From Virgisporangium ochraceum (GTDB lineage Bacteria; Actinomycetota; Actinomycetes; Mycobacteriales; Micromonosporaceae), in contig NZ_BOPH01000088.1 in assembly GCF_016863655.1 (NCBI RefSeq), positions 1 through 64,000 of the forward strand: 64,000 nt of DNA, given 5' to 3'. Positions within the stretch are counted from its first letter, which is position 1; every line of letters begins with the position of its first letter. A model generated the notes under the pieces. The model did not search any database, was not told the DNA's origin, and saw only the letters and a program-made list of their open reading frames with translations. The translations under genes and the position numbers were made by a program. Shown here one piece after another: positions 9,401 to 22,768 of this stretch.

Positions 9401-12400
9401 GCGCTGGGCCTGCCCGGGGTGGAGCGGGTCTTCGACGACGGGAACATCGCCCGCATCCTGGCGGGGGAGCAGTTCATCGACACCATTCCGCACCGGCTGC
9501 GCCGCGCCATGGTCGACCGGCGCATCACCCGGTTGGTGAAGCGGGTCTCGGGTGATCCGACGTTCGAGACGATCGACAGCGAGGCCGACGTCGTCAAGCT
9601 CGCCGGCCGGTCGGCCCCGCTCGACGTGGTGGCCGAGTTCGGCGTCGACACCGCCCGCGACGAGGCGCTCGACCGGGCGACCCGCCTGGCCATCGGCGCC
9701 GGGTTCGACGCGTTGCGTGACGCCGGCATCCCGCTGGTGATGCACTACCGCACCACCACGCTCGGCACCAGCCTCCCGGAGCGGTGGGGCCTGCCCGCCG
9801 CGCTGCGCGACGACACGGGGGTCATCTTCGCCTCGGCGTTCCCCGGCTACGACAACTTCGCCCGGGACCTCGACCGCTACGCCACCGACCGGGGGCGGCG
9901 CGAGCACCTGCTCGCACTGGAGACGGTTCGCGCCCGCCTGCGCGGCGACGAGCCCGTCGTGGCGGAGGTCGACCGGCGCATCGACGAACTGCGGCACGTG
10001 CTGGAGACCGAGCCGTACACGTTCGACCGGCGGTTCCTGTTCCGCTGCCTGTCGATGGGCCACTCGCAGTTCGCCGAGATCATCGGCGCCCGTGGCCCGA
10101 ACACCCAGATCAACGCCGCCTGCGCCAGCACCACCCAGGCGACGGCGCTGGCCGAGGACTGGATCCGGGCCGGCCGGTGCCGCCGGGTTGTGGTGATCTC
10201 CGCCGACGACGCCAGCTCCGACACCCTGCTGCCGTGGCTCGCCTCCGGGTTCCTGGCCTCCGGCGCCGCCGCCACCGACGATGTGGTGGAGGAGGCCGCG
10301 ACCCCGTTCGACCGGCGCCGGCACGGAATGATCGTGGGGATGGGCGCGGCCGCGTTCGTGGTCGAGGCGGCCGAGGCGGCCCGCGAGCGCGGGTTGCGGC
10401 CGATCTGCGAGGTGCTCGGTTCGGTGACCGCGAACAGCGCGTTCCACGGCACCCGGCTCGACGTCGAGCACATCGGGCAGGTGATGGAGCGACTCGTCGC
10501 GCAGGCACAGGCGTACGGCGTCGACCGGCACGCGATCGCGCCGGAGACGGTCTTCGTCTCCCACGAGACCTACACCCCGGCCCGGGGCGGCAGCGCCGCC
10601 GCCGAGATCAACGCGTTGCGCCACGTGTTCGGCGCCGACGCCGAGTCGGTGGTCGTCACCAACACCAAGGGGTTCACCGGTCACGCGATGGGCGCCGGGA
10701 TCGAGGATGTCGTGGCGATCAAGGCCCTGGAGACGGGCCTGGTGCCGCCGGTGCCGAACTTCAAGGAACCCGACCCCGCCCTGGGCCGGTTGAACCTGTC
10801 CACCGGCGGCGCCTACCCGGTGCGGTACGCACTGCGCCTGGCGGCCGGCTTCGGCTCGCAGATCGCGATGTCGCTGCTGCGATGGACCCCGATGCCCGAC
10901 GGCCGCCACCGCTCGCCCCACGAACTGGGTTATGCCTACCGCATCGTCGACCCGGTCGCCTGGCAGCGCTGGCTGACCGTCCTGTGCGGTGACCGGCACG
11001 CGCGGCTGGAGGTCGTCCAGCGGCGGCTACGCATCGCGGACAGTGCGAAGGCGCCAGCACCGGAACGGGAACCGGCGACTGAACCGGCGAGCGAGCCGGT
11101 GGTGGAACCGGCGAGCGAGCCGGTGGTGGTGGCCGGTCCGGCGCCGGTCGTCGCGCCGGAGCCCGAGCCGCGACCGCTGTCGCAGCCGCTGCCCGCGCCG
11201 GCCGACGGGGTCGCCGGTGCGGTGGTCGGGATCGTGTCGGAGTTGACGGGTTATCCGCCGGATCTGTTGGACGTGGATCTGGATCTGGAGGCGGATCTGG
11301 GTGTGGACACGGTGAAGCAGGCGGAGGTGTTCGCGGCGGTGCGGGAGCGGTTCGGGGTGGCGCGGCAGGATGATCTGCGGTTGCGTGACTTCCCGACGCT
11401 GAGCCACGTGATCGGCTGGGTCCGCGAGCGTACCGCCGCACCGTCCATAGTGGAGGCTGAACCGCCCACTGTGGAAGCGGAACCGTCCACGCGGGAGAAC
11501 GGATCCACCGCGGTGGAGACGGTCGTCCGGCGGGTTCCCGTCCCGTCGCTGCGTCCCGACCTCGCCGCGTGCGTCCCGACGGGTGTCACCCTCGACGGTG
11601 CCCGCGTCGCGGTGATGCCGGACGTGGGCGGCGTCGCCGACGCCCTGGCCGCCCGGCTCGGCAAGCGCGGGGCGACGGTGGTGGTGCTCGACCCGGCCGA
11701 CCCCGACGCCGGTGTGGCCGCGTTCGCCGCCGACGGCCCGGTGCACGGCCTGTACTGGCTGCCCGCCCTCGACGACGAGGGCCCGGTCGACGCCCTGGAA
11801 CCGGCCGACTGGACAGCGGCCCTGGACCTGCGGGTGCGGGGACTGTACGCCGTGACCCGCCGTCTCTACGGGCAGAGCCCGTTCCTGGTCACCGCCACCC
11901 GGCTCGGCGGTTACCACGGCTACGACCCGGCCGGGGCGACGTGCCCGCTGGGCGGCGCGGTCACCGGATTCGCCAAGGCCTACCGCCGTGAGCGGCCCGG
12001 CGCGCTGGTCAAGGCCGTCGACTTCGGCACCGGCCGGAAGACCGCCCTGGCCGACCGGCTCATCGCCGAGACCCTGCGCGACCCGGGCTGCGTCGAGGTC
12101 GGGTACGCCGGTGGCCGCCGCTGGGGCGTCGGGCTGGCCGAGCGCCCGTTCGCCGCCGCCGACCGCACCCTGGGGCCTGACCGGGTGTTCGTCGTCACCG
12201 GAGCGGCCGGCAGCATCGTCTCGGCGATCACCGCCGACCTGGCCGCCGCCTCCGGGGGCACCTTCCACCTGCTCGACATCTCACCGGCACCGGACCCGGC
12301 CGACCCCGACGTGCTCCGGTTCGGAACCGACCGCGACGGTCTGCGGGCCGATCTGGCCACGCGCCTGCGAGACCGGGGCGAGCGGCCCACTCCCGTCGCC

Positions 12401-13951
12401 ATCGAACGCGAGCTGGCCCGCCTGGAACGTCTGCACGCCGCGCTGGCCGCGATCCGGGCGGTCGAGCGGGCCGGCGGTGCCGTGCACTACCACCGGGTCG
12501 ACCTGACCGACCCGGACGGCGTGGCGAAGACCATGGCCGAGGTGTGCGCGATCAGCGGCCGCGTCGACGTCCTGGTGCACGCCGCCGGTGTGGAGATCAG
12601 CCACACCCTGCCGGACAAGGAACCGGCCGAGTTCGACCTCGTCCTCGGCGTCAAGGCCGACGGGCTGCACCACGTGCTGCGCGCGGTCGGCGACCTGCCC
12701 GTCGGCACCGTCGTCGCGTTCAGCTCGGTGGCCGGCCGGTTCGGCAACGTCGGGCAGACCGACTACAGCGCCGCCAACGACCTGCAGTGCAAGGTGCTGA
12801 GTGCGCTGCGGCGCAGCCGCCCGGACGTCCGCACGCTCGCCCTGGACTGGACGGCGTGGGGCGGCATCGGCATGGCCACCCGCGGCTCGATCCCGAAGAT
12901 GATGGAGCAGGCCGGTGTCGACCTGCTGCCGCCGGACGTCGGCATCGCGTGGGTGCGGCGCGAGCTGACCACCGGTACCGCCAGCGGTGAGGTCGTCGTC
13001 GCGGGGGCGCTGGGCGCGCTGGCGGGGGAGTTCCACGACACGGGTGGGGTCGACCCGGCCGCGCTCGGCGACGGTGGGCCCGTCGCCGGCCCGTCGCGGC
13101 GGCTGAGTGTCCACGATGGACTCGTCGTGCGGACCACCCTCGACCCGGCCGGCACGCCGTTCCTCGACGACCACCGCATCGACGGCACCCCGGTGCTGCC
13201 CGGGGTGATGGGCATCGAGGCTTTCGCCGAGGCCGCCCGGATGCTCGCACCGGACCTCACGGTCATCGGGGTCGAGGACGTCGAGTTCCGCGCTCCGGTG
13301 AAGTTCTACCGGGACGAGCCGCGCACGGTGACCGTGACCGCCCTGGCCCGACCGGACGGGGCGGACCTGCTCGTCGAGTGCCGGCTGACCGCCGAACGGG
13401 CCCTGGCCGGTGGCGAGGTGCAGCGGACGGTGCACTTCACCGGTTCGGTGCGGCTGGCCGCGGTCCCACAGTCCATTGAGGACAGTAGTCCGGCGGCCGA
13501 CACCGACGGGCGGCCGGAACTGACCGCGGACGAGATCTACCGCCTGTACTTCCACGGGCCGGCGTACCGGGTGGTCGCCTCCGCACGGCGGGCCGGCGAC
13601 GGCGCCGCGGCGCGGTTCGCCGAGGGGCTGCCCGACCACGTCGACCGGCCTACCCTGACCGGACCGCGCCTGGTCGAGCTGTGCTTCCAGGCGGCCGGAC
13701 TGGTCGAGGCCGCCCGCGAGGGGCGGCTCGCACTGCCCCGGCGGTTGGACGCGCTACGCCTCACGACGGAGGTGGCCGAGCGCGACGGCCTCGTGGCGAC
13801 CGTCGCGCCGGACGGGCGCGGCGGCTACGACTGCATGGTGCGTGCCGGCGACACGGTGGTGCTGCGGGTCGACGGGTACGCCACCTCCGCGTTGCCCGAC
13901 CCGCTCCCCGCCGACGTGTCCGCCCCGGTCCGGTCGGTGCTGAACCCCTGA
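6410..13951 (+). CDS. Iterative type I PKS, PUFA-synthase-like (KS-AT-KS'-ACP-KR-DH)
   Basis: A 2513-residue multidomain synthase. The ATG at 6410 overlaps the previous stop and opens directly into the ketosynthase. KS1 (about 1-465) has the triad C212 (DAACASG), H346 (EAHGTST) and H386 (NIGHLK). The acyltransferase (about 590-900) has S691 in GHSLGEY. KS' (about 990-1510) has C1238 (NAACAST) but an altered first-His motif (SHETYTPARGG) and GFTGHAMG for the second His. One carrier domain (about 1600-1675) carries GVDTVKQAE, with Thr1634 where the phosphopantetheine serine is expected. A ketoreductase follows (Y2119 in DYSAAND). A double-hotdog dehydratase has H2255 in DHRIDGTPVLPG. There are no enoylreductase or thioesterase domains. 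The layout resembles PfaA-type synthases. The product is unknown; an unsaturated acyl chain is likely. Confidence 0.9.
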   Translation: MTPVAVVGVAAIMPDAPDVAAFWANLRNGRYSIGDVPPGRWDPALYYDPDPAAPDRTYSRIGGWVREFRWDPLAWHLPVPPKVSEQMEDGQKWSVATARAALLDAGWPDWHVDPERVAVIIGNAIGGEKHYRSNLRVESTEVFAALRAAPSFAALPAAVREAVYAETRASFLSGFLDITEDTMPGELSNVIAGRVAALLDFRGPTFTTDAACASGLAAMTAAVRGLQAGDFDVAVSGGVDRNMNAAAFVKFCKIGALSATGTRPFDAGADGFVMGEGAALFVLKRLADAERDGDRVYAVLLGLGGSSDGRGKGITAPNPVGQRLAVERAWASAGADPASAGYVEAHGTSTRVGDATELASLSEVFAKAGTARGAIALGSVKSNIGHLKAAAGAAGLLKTVLALHEKVLPPSLHFDVPNPNVDWDEIPFRMNTGLTEWRTPADGVRRAGVSAFGFGGTNFHAVVEEYVPGRYRDPRTPRSYAGADVPRRSSTVDTRPLRGAAVVGGPDDATVAGHLDRLRTEAEAGRTPGREAPDPALADAAVRVAIDFADAADLAAKAAKAAAALRGGNPAAWRMLRAQGVFLGRGRPGPVAFLYTGQGSQYVNMLRDLRTREPVVADTFDEADRVMTPLLGGPLTGYIFADDSDPATAERLSRQLMQTEITQPAVLATDLALTRLLDAHGVRPDLVMGHSLGEYGALVAAGALTFGAALEAVSARGREMAGLDLADNGAMAAAFGPLAEIERIVASTDGYVVVANINSTRQAVIGGATDAVERAVAAVQAAGLTATRIPVSHAFHTSIVAPAAAPLRTVLSRLNLRRPTLPVVANVTGEFYPTDADTDAMLEMLGRQVASPVQFVKGLRTLYEAGARIFVEVGPKKALHGFTEDVLGDDVLALYTNHPKTGDVASFNQALCGLYAAGLGFATTADAPAAVAPAPARTPVERTDMSTDRYLELGHLFADAIEKGLRLYGGAAAAPAPSVAPVPAAPVGTEPVVVTGAALGLPGVERVFDDGNIARILAGEQFIDTIPHRLRRAMVDRRITRLVKRVSGDPTFETIDSEADVVKLAGRSAPLDVVAEFGVDTARDEALDRATRLAIGAGFDALRDAGIPLVMHYRTTTLGTSLPERWGLPAALRDDTGVIFASAFPGYDNFARDLDRYATDRGRREHLLALETVRARLRGDEPVVAEVDRRIDELRHVLETEPYTFDRRFLFRCLSMGHSQFAEIIGARGPNTQINAACASTTQATALAEDWIRAGRCRRVVVISADDASSDTLLPWLASGFLASGAAATDDVVEEAATPFDRRRHGMIVGMGAAAFVVEAAEAARERGLRPICEVLGSVTANSAFHGTRLDVEHIGQVMERLVAQAQAYGVDRHAIAPETVFVSHETYTPARGGSAAAEINALRHVFGADAESVVVTNTKGFTGHAMGAGIEDVVAIKALETGLVPPVPNFKEPDPALGRLNLSTGGAYPVRYALRLAAGFGSQIAMSLLRWTPMPDGRHRSPHELGYAYRIVDPVAWQRWLTVLCGDRHARLEVVQRRLRIADSAKAPAPEREPATEPASEPVVEPASEPVVVAGPAPVVAPEPEPRPLSQPLPAPADGVAGAVVGIVSELTGYPPDLLDVDLDLEADLGVDTVKQAEVFAAVRERFGVARQDDLRLRDFPTLSHVIGWVRERTAAPSIVEAEPPTVEAEPSTRENGSTAVETVVRRVPVPSLRPDLAACVPTGVTLDGARVAVMPDVGGVADALAARLGKRGATVVVLDPADPDAGVAAFAADGPVHGLYWLPALDDEGPVDALEPADWTAALDLRVRGLYAVTRRLYGQSPFLVTATRLGGYHGYDPAGATCPLGGAVTGFAKAYRRERPGALVKAVDFGTGRKTALADRLIAETLRDPGCVEVGYAGGRRWGVGLAERPFAAADRTLGPDRVFVVTGAAGSIVSAITADLAAASGGTFHLLDISPAPDPADPDVLRFGTDRDGLRADLATRLRDRGERPTPVAIERELARLERLHAALAAIRAVERAGGAVHYHRVDLTDPDGVAKTMAEVCAISGRVDVLVHAAGVEISHTLPDKEPAEFDLVLGVKADGLHHVLRAVGDLPVGTVVAFSSVAGRFGNVGQTDYSAANDLQCKVLSALRRSRPDVRTLALDWTAWGGIGMATRGSIPKMMEQAGVDLLPPDVGIAWVRRELTTGTASGEVVVAGALGALAGEFHDTGGVDPAALGDGGPVAGPSRRLSVHDGLVVRTTLDPAGTPFLDDHRIDGTPVLPGVMGIEAFAEAARMLAPDLTVIGVEDVEFRAPVKFYRDEPRTVTVTALARPDGADLLVECRLTAERALAGGEVQRTVHFTGSVRLAAVPQSIEDSSPAADTDGRPELTADEIYRLYFHGPAYRVVASARRAGDGAAARFAEGLPDHVDRPTLTGPRLVELCFQAAGLVEAAREGRLALPRRLDALRLTTEVAERDGLVATVAPDGRGGYDCMVRAGDTVVLRVDGYATSALPDPLPADVSAPVRSVLNP
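11081..11128 (+). repeat. Tandem 24-bp repeat in PKS linker
   Basis: Two perfect head-to-tail copies of a 24-bp unit (starting GAACCGGCGAGCG) encode EPASEPVV twice in the Pro/Glu-rich linker between KS' and the carrier domain. It looks like slippage duplication in a flexible linker and keeps the reading frame. Confidence 0.8.
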
Positions 13952-13961
13952 GGAGACGGCC

Positions 13962-19249
<5,288 letters not shown>

Positions 19250-19253
<4 letters not shown>

Positions 19254-20080
19254 CGCGGGCGGGTCAGCCACGAGTGGCGCGGCGTCGCGGTGGCCAGCGG
19301 CCCCCGCCGGTCCAGCGGTTGTGGCGGCGGCTGCGACGCGGCCGTGACGACCGTCAGCAGGAACCGGCCCTCCCGGCGCCACCAGCCGGGAAGGACCGGT
19401 CCCGCGCCGGTGCGGACCCGCAGCGTGCCCCAGCCGGCCGGCCCGGGTGGGCCGGCCGACACTTCGACGTCGCGGGTGTCCCGACGCAGCCCGGTGCGCA
19501 GGACCTTCAGGCCGCTCTCCTTCGCCGACCACACCAGGTTCGCCGCGACATCCCGCTGCTCTCCCCCCGGCCGGCCGGTGACGAAGCGCCGCTCGGCGGC
19601 CGTGAGGAACGTGTCGACGAACCCGGCGCTGCGCGGCTCCACCAGCTCCAGGTCGCAGCCGACGCCGGTGCCGACGACGCAGACCGCCCAGCCGGCCCGG
19701 TCGGTGACCGACACGTCCCGGCCGAACGGCACCCCGTCGACCCGCACCTCGGGCGCCCCGTCGGGTGCGTTGGCGACCTCGACCGTCGACAGCGCCGACG
19801 GTTCCAGCGACCGACCGGTGATGATGGCGACCGCGTGTTTGGCGACCAGACGCCGCAGCAGGAACTCGCCCCGCCGCTTGGTGAAGGGCATCGCCCCGGC
19901 CCGCGCCCGCTCCGCGGGCGTGAGCCACCCCGTGCCGGGCGGGAGGGACACCTCACCACGCGCTACCCACCGGGCGGTCGGCCCGTCGGGCTTCGCGGTG
20001 CGGGACACGGTCCCAGCCGACACCACGCGGACGGCCGGCGGCACGGGCATCCTGCCCGGCCCGACGGGGCCGAACGGCAC
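19250..20080 (-). CDS. Sfp-type 4'-phosphopantetheinyl transferase
   Basis: A 276-residue member of the PPTase superfamily that would load the carrier domain of the adjacent PKS. Seen: the first motif VGCDLELVEPRS (Mg-binding Asp/Glu) near residue 130 and the second motif VWSAKESGLKVLRTG (WSxKE-xxxK) near 190, plus FLTAAERRFV between them. The start is uncertain: GTG at 20080, 5 bp after the ligase stop, or ATG at 20050; neither has a well-spaced ribosome site, so coupling to the ligase is likely. Its stop and that of the converging carboxylase gene share the palindrome CTAG. The location next to the PKS is strong context for a dedicated partner. Confidence 0.88.
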
Positions 20081-20085
20081 CTCCG

Positions 20086-21600
20086 TCAGGTCCGTTCGAG
20101 CCGCAGCTTCGCGATCTTGCCGGCGCCGGTCACCGGAAGCCCGTCGCGGATCTCGACCGTGCGGGGGTACTTGTAGGCGGCCATGCGGTCGCGGCAGTAG
20201 GCCACCAGGTCCTCGGCCGCCACCGACTCGCCGGGCTTGAGCGCCACGAACGCCTTGACCTCCTCACCGAGCCGTACGTGGGGAATGCCGACGACGGCGG
20301 CCTGCGCCACCGCCGGGTGGCTGTAGAGGACCTCCTCGACCTCGCGGGGATAGACGTTGTATCCGCCGCGGATGATGAGGTCGGTCTTCCGGTCGACGAT
20401 GAAGAAGAAGCCGTCCTCGTCGACGTAGCCGAGGTCGCCGGTGTGGAACCAGCCGTCGGTGAACGCCTCGGCGGTCGCCTCGGGCTGGTTCAGGTAGCCC
20501 TTCATCACGTGGAAGCCGCGCGTCACCAGTTCGCCGACGTGGTCGCGGCCCGGTGGGAGCCGGTTGCCCCGGTCGTCCCGGATCTCGGTGTCGGTGCCCC
20601 AGATCGGCCGGCCGACGCTGTAGGCGCGGCGGTCGTCGACGCCGGTGTTGAACGTCGCCGTCGCCGCGGTTTCCGTGAGCCCGTAGCCCTCGAGGATGGC
20701 GACGCCGAAGCGGGCCTCGAACGCGTCGAGGACGTGCGCCGGGATCGCCGCTCCGCCCGAGACCGCGACGCGCAGCGACGACGTGTCGAAGCGGTCGAGG
20801 TCAGGGTGGTCCAGGAGCGCGATGAACATGGTCGGGACGCCGTCGAAGATCGTCACTCCGTCGCGTTGGATCGCCTCGAGCGCCACCCCGGCGTCGAACC
20901 GCGGCACGAGCGACATGGTGCATCCGAACCGGACGCACACGTCGAGCACGCTCGACAGCCCGAAGATGTGGAACAGGGGAAGCGCGGCCAGCACGACGTC
21001 GTCGGGGCGCACGTCGAACAGGCGGCCGGGGACGTCGGCGTTCATGTAGAGCTGGAAGTGCGTCAGCTCGGCACCCTTCGGGCGTCCCGTGGTGCCGGAG
21101 GTGAAGACGACGACGGCGGTGTCGACCGGCTCGCGGGCGGCGAGCGGGCGCGACGGGCCTGTCGGTGCGAGCAACTCGGCGAACGGGGTCATCACCGTGC
21201 CGTCCTCGGGTGTGCCGACCACGAAGACGTCGGGCACGCCCGCCTCCGCCGCCGCCTTGCCGGCCTCGTCGGCCATGCCACCCCACGTGATCAGCGCGCG
21301 TGAGCCCGAGGTCGCGAGGCAGTACGCCGCCTCCCGGGCCTTGAGCAACACGTTCATCGGAACGACGACCGCACCGGCCTTGAGGATGCCGAAGTACGCG
21401 ACGAGGAACTGGGGGATGTTCGGCAGCTGCAGCGCCACCGTGTCGCCGGGCCGGATCCCGATCCCCACCAGGCCCTCGGCCAGCGCGTCGGAGAGCGCGT
21501 CCAGTTCGGCGTAGGTCATCCGCCCGGCACTGTGCACCGCGACGGGCTTGTCCGGCCACGCCTTCGCCGACTCCCGCAGAATGACCGCTACGTTGAACAT
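20086..21600 (-). CDS. AMP-dependent acyl-CoA ligase (long-chain type)
   Basis: A 504-residue adenylate-forming enzyme. The ATG at 21600 follows a strong GGGGAGGAA site, so it is preferred over the longer frame. Motifs seen: FTSGTTGRPKGAE (P-loop A3) near residue 170, EGYGLTETAATATFN (A5), FHTGDLGYVDEDGFFFIVDRKTDLI (A7/A8) and GAGKIAKL near the end, whose Lys is the adenylation residue. It activates a carboxylic acid to acyl-AMP and then acyl-CoA. Next to the PKS, acyl-CoA dehydrogenase and PPTase it could activate a starter acid or recycle the released fatty acid. The gene has its own GGGCCGAA palindrome 71-87 bp upstream and is followed closely by the PPTase gene. Confidence 0.92.
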   Translation of the reverse strand: MFNVAVILRESAKAWPDKPVAVHSAGRMTYAELDALSDALAEGLVGIGIRPGDTVALQLPNIPQFLVAYFGILKAGAVVVPMNVLLKAREAAYCLATSGSRALITWGGMADEAGKAAAEAGVPDVFVVGTPEDGTVMTPFAELLAPTGPSRPLAAREPVDTAVVVFTSGTTGRPKGAELTHFQLYMNADVPGRLFDVRPDDVVLAALPLFHIFGLSSVLDVCVRFGCTMSLVPRFDAGVALEAIQRDGVTIFDGVPTMFIALLDHPDLDRFDTSSLRVAVSGGAAIPAHVLDAFEARFGVAILEGYGLTETAATATFNTGVDDRRAYSVGRPIWGTDTEIRDDRGNRLPPGRDHVGELVTRGFHVMKGYLNQPEATAEAFTDGWFHTGDLGYVDEDGFFFIVDRKTDLIIRGGYNVYPREVEEVLYSHPAVAQAAVVGIPHVRLGEEVKAFVALKPGESVAAEDLVAYCRDRMAAYKYPRTVEIRDGLPVTGAGKIAKLRLERT

Positions 21601-21670
21601 CGTGTTCCTCCCCGGATGGGCTCGAACGGAGGGCTGTGCCACGACCGTCCCGCCCGTCGACCGGGTGACG

Positions 21671-21687
21671 TAGGGCCGAACGGCCTA
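21671..21687. promoter_or_regulatory. GGGCCGAA-type palindrome upstream of acyl-CoA ligase
   Basis: TAGGGCCGAACGGCCTA forms an imperfect inverted repeat (TAGG..CCG / CGG..CCTA) located 71-87 bp upstream of the ligase start and overlapping the stop codon of the alpha/beta hydrolase. It matches the element at 802-816 in its GGGCCGAA core. Confidence 0.4.
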
Positions 21688-22599
21688 CCTCATGGCGGCC
21701 TCGGCGGCGGGCCGGCCGGTCGCGGCGAGCCATCCGAGAATGAGGTCGGCGGTCTCGGCGGGTGCCTCCAGTTGCGGCACGTGGCCCACGTCGGGTAGGA
21801 CGACCAGCGGCCACGACGGGTGGGCGCGGGCGATCGCCCGCGACGCGGCGACGGGAACGAGCCGGTCACGTGCTCCGTGCAGGAGCAGGACCGGTACCCG
21901 GACCGTGCGGATCCCGCGGCGGTAGGAGCCGCCGTGGATGATTCCGGCGGTGGCGACGACCGACCGCGCGGCGTGCAGGAGGTCGCGTTCGACGCCGGCC
22001 ACCCCGGCCCGGTGGCGGGCCAGCTCGACGTGTTCGGAGACGACGTCGGCCGGTACCCGGGACGGGTCCACGCAGCACAGGTCGAGGAGTGCGGAGACCT
22101 GTCGCTCCGGCGGCATGGCGTGGCGGCGGGCCATGATGATCCGGCCGATCCCCGGTGTCGCGTACGCGGCGAACATCGCGGCGACGAGCGGGTCCGGGAA
22201 AGCGGGGACGAACGGGAACGCGGCGCCGATCAGCACGAGCCCCGCGACGGCCTCCGGTGCCGCTTCGGCCTCCAGCAGGGAGACCATGCCGCCCATCGAG
22301 TTGCCCATCAGGATCACCGGGCGTCCCGGGACCGTCTCGACGAACCGGTGCAGCAGCAGCCGGTTGGCGTGGACCGTGGTCGACCGTCCGAGGGACTCGG
22401 TGCGGCCGTGACCGGCCAGGTCCGGTGCGAGCAGCCGGCACCGGCCGGTGAGCAGGGGCGCGATGGCCGACCAGTTCAGCGCCGACCCGGCCAGCCCGTG
22501 GACCCCGACGACCACGGGCCCGTCCGGCGGGCCGCCGAAGTCGAGATAGTGCACGGGTCCACCGATGTCGACCCATCGGGATCTGTGGTCGATTGTCAT
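21685..22599 (-). CDS. Alpha/beta hydrolase
   Basis: A 304-residue hydrolase of the alpha/beta fold. Seen: the oxyanion segment GVHGLAGSALNW near residue 33, the nucleophile elbow GNSMGG (Ser near 99), the acid in HGARDRLVP and the catalytic His in DVGHVPQLE near the C-terminus, so the triad is complete. The ATG at 22599 is divergent from the Acg-like gene with a 169-bp promoter region between them. It may act as a thioesterase-like release enzyme for the PKS, which lacks a thioesterase domain; this is inference from location only. Other roles such as esterase or epoxide-type hydrolysis cannot be excluded. Confidence 0.85.
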   Translation of the reverse strand: MTIDHRSRWVDIGGPVHYLDFGGPPDGPVVVGVHGLAGSALNWSAIAPLLTGRCRLLAPDLAGHGRTESLGRSTTVHANRLLLHRFVETVPGRPVILMGNSMGGMVSLLEAEAAPEAVAGLVLIGAAFPFVPAFPDPLVAAMFAAYATPGIGRIIMARRHAMPPERQVSALLDLCCVDPSRVPADVVSEHVELARHRAGVAGVERDLLHAARSVVATAGIIHGGSYRRGIRTVRVPVLLLHGARDRLVPVAASRAIARAHPSWPLVVLPDVGHVPQLEAPAETADLILGWLAATGRPAAEAAMR

Positions 22600-22696
22600 G
22601 TCAACGTCCGATCCGGGCGGGTGAGCGCCCCTCGCCTCACCCTCACGATCGTCGGGGGAGCGGTGGGCGCACAGGGCCGGTCAGGGCATCGGCGGT

Positions 22697-22740
22697 CAGG
22701 CCGAAGGGCCCGCCCGGGACCGACCAACGGACCTGGCCCC
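22697..22740. promoter_or_regulatory. Two DosR-like sites in the divergent hydrolase/Acg promoter
   Basis: CAGGCCGAAGGGCCCG lies at 22697-22712 and GGGACCGACCAACGGACC begins at 22716. They sit 29-72 bp upstream of the Acg-like start. In mycobacteria acg (Rv2032) is a DosR regulon member, which makes a DosR-type reading plausible, but no such regulator gene is in the window. Confidence 0.4.
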
Positions 22741-22768
22741 GCCGTACCGCGGAGGGGAGCCTGGAACC

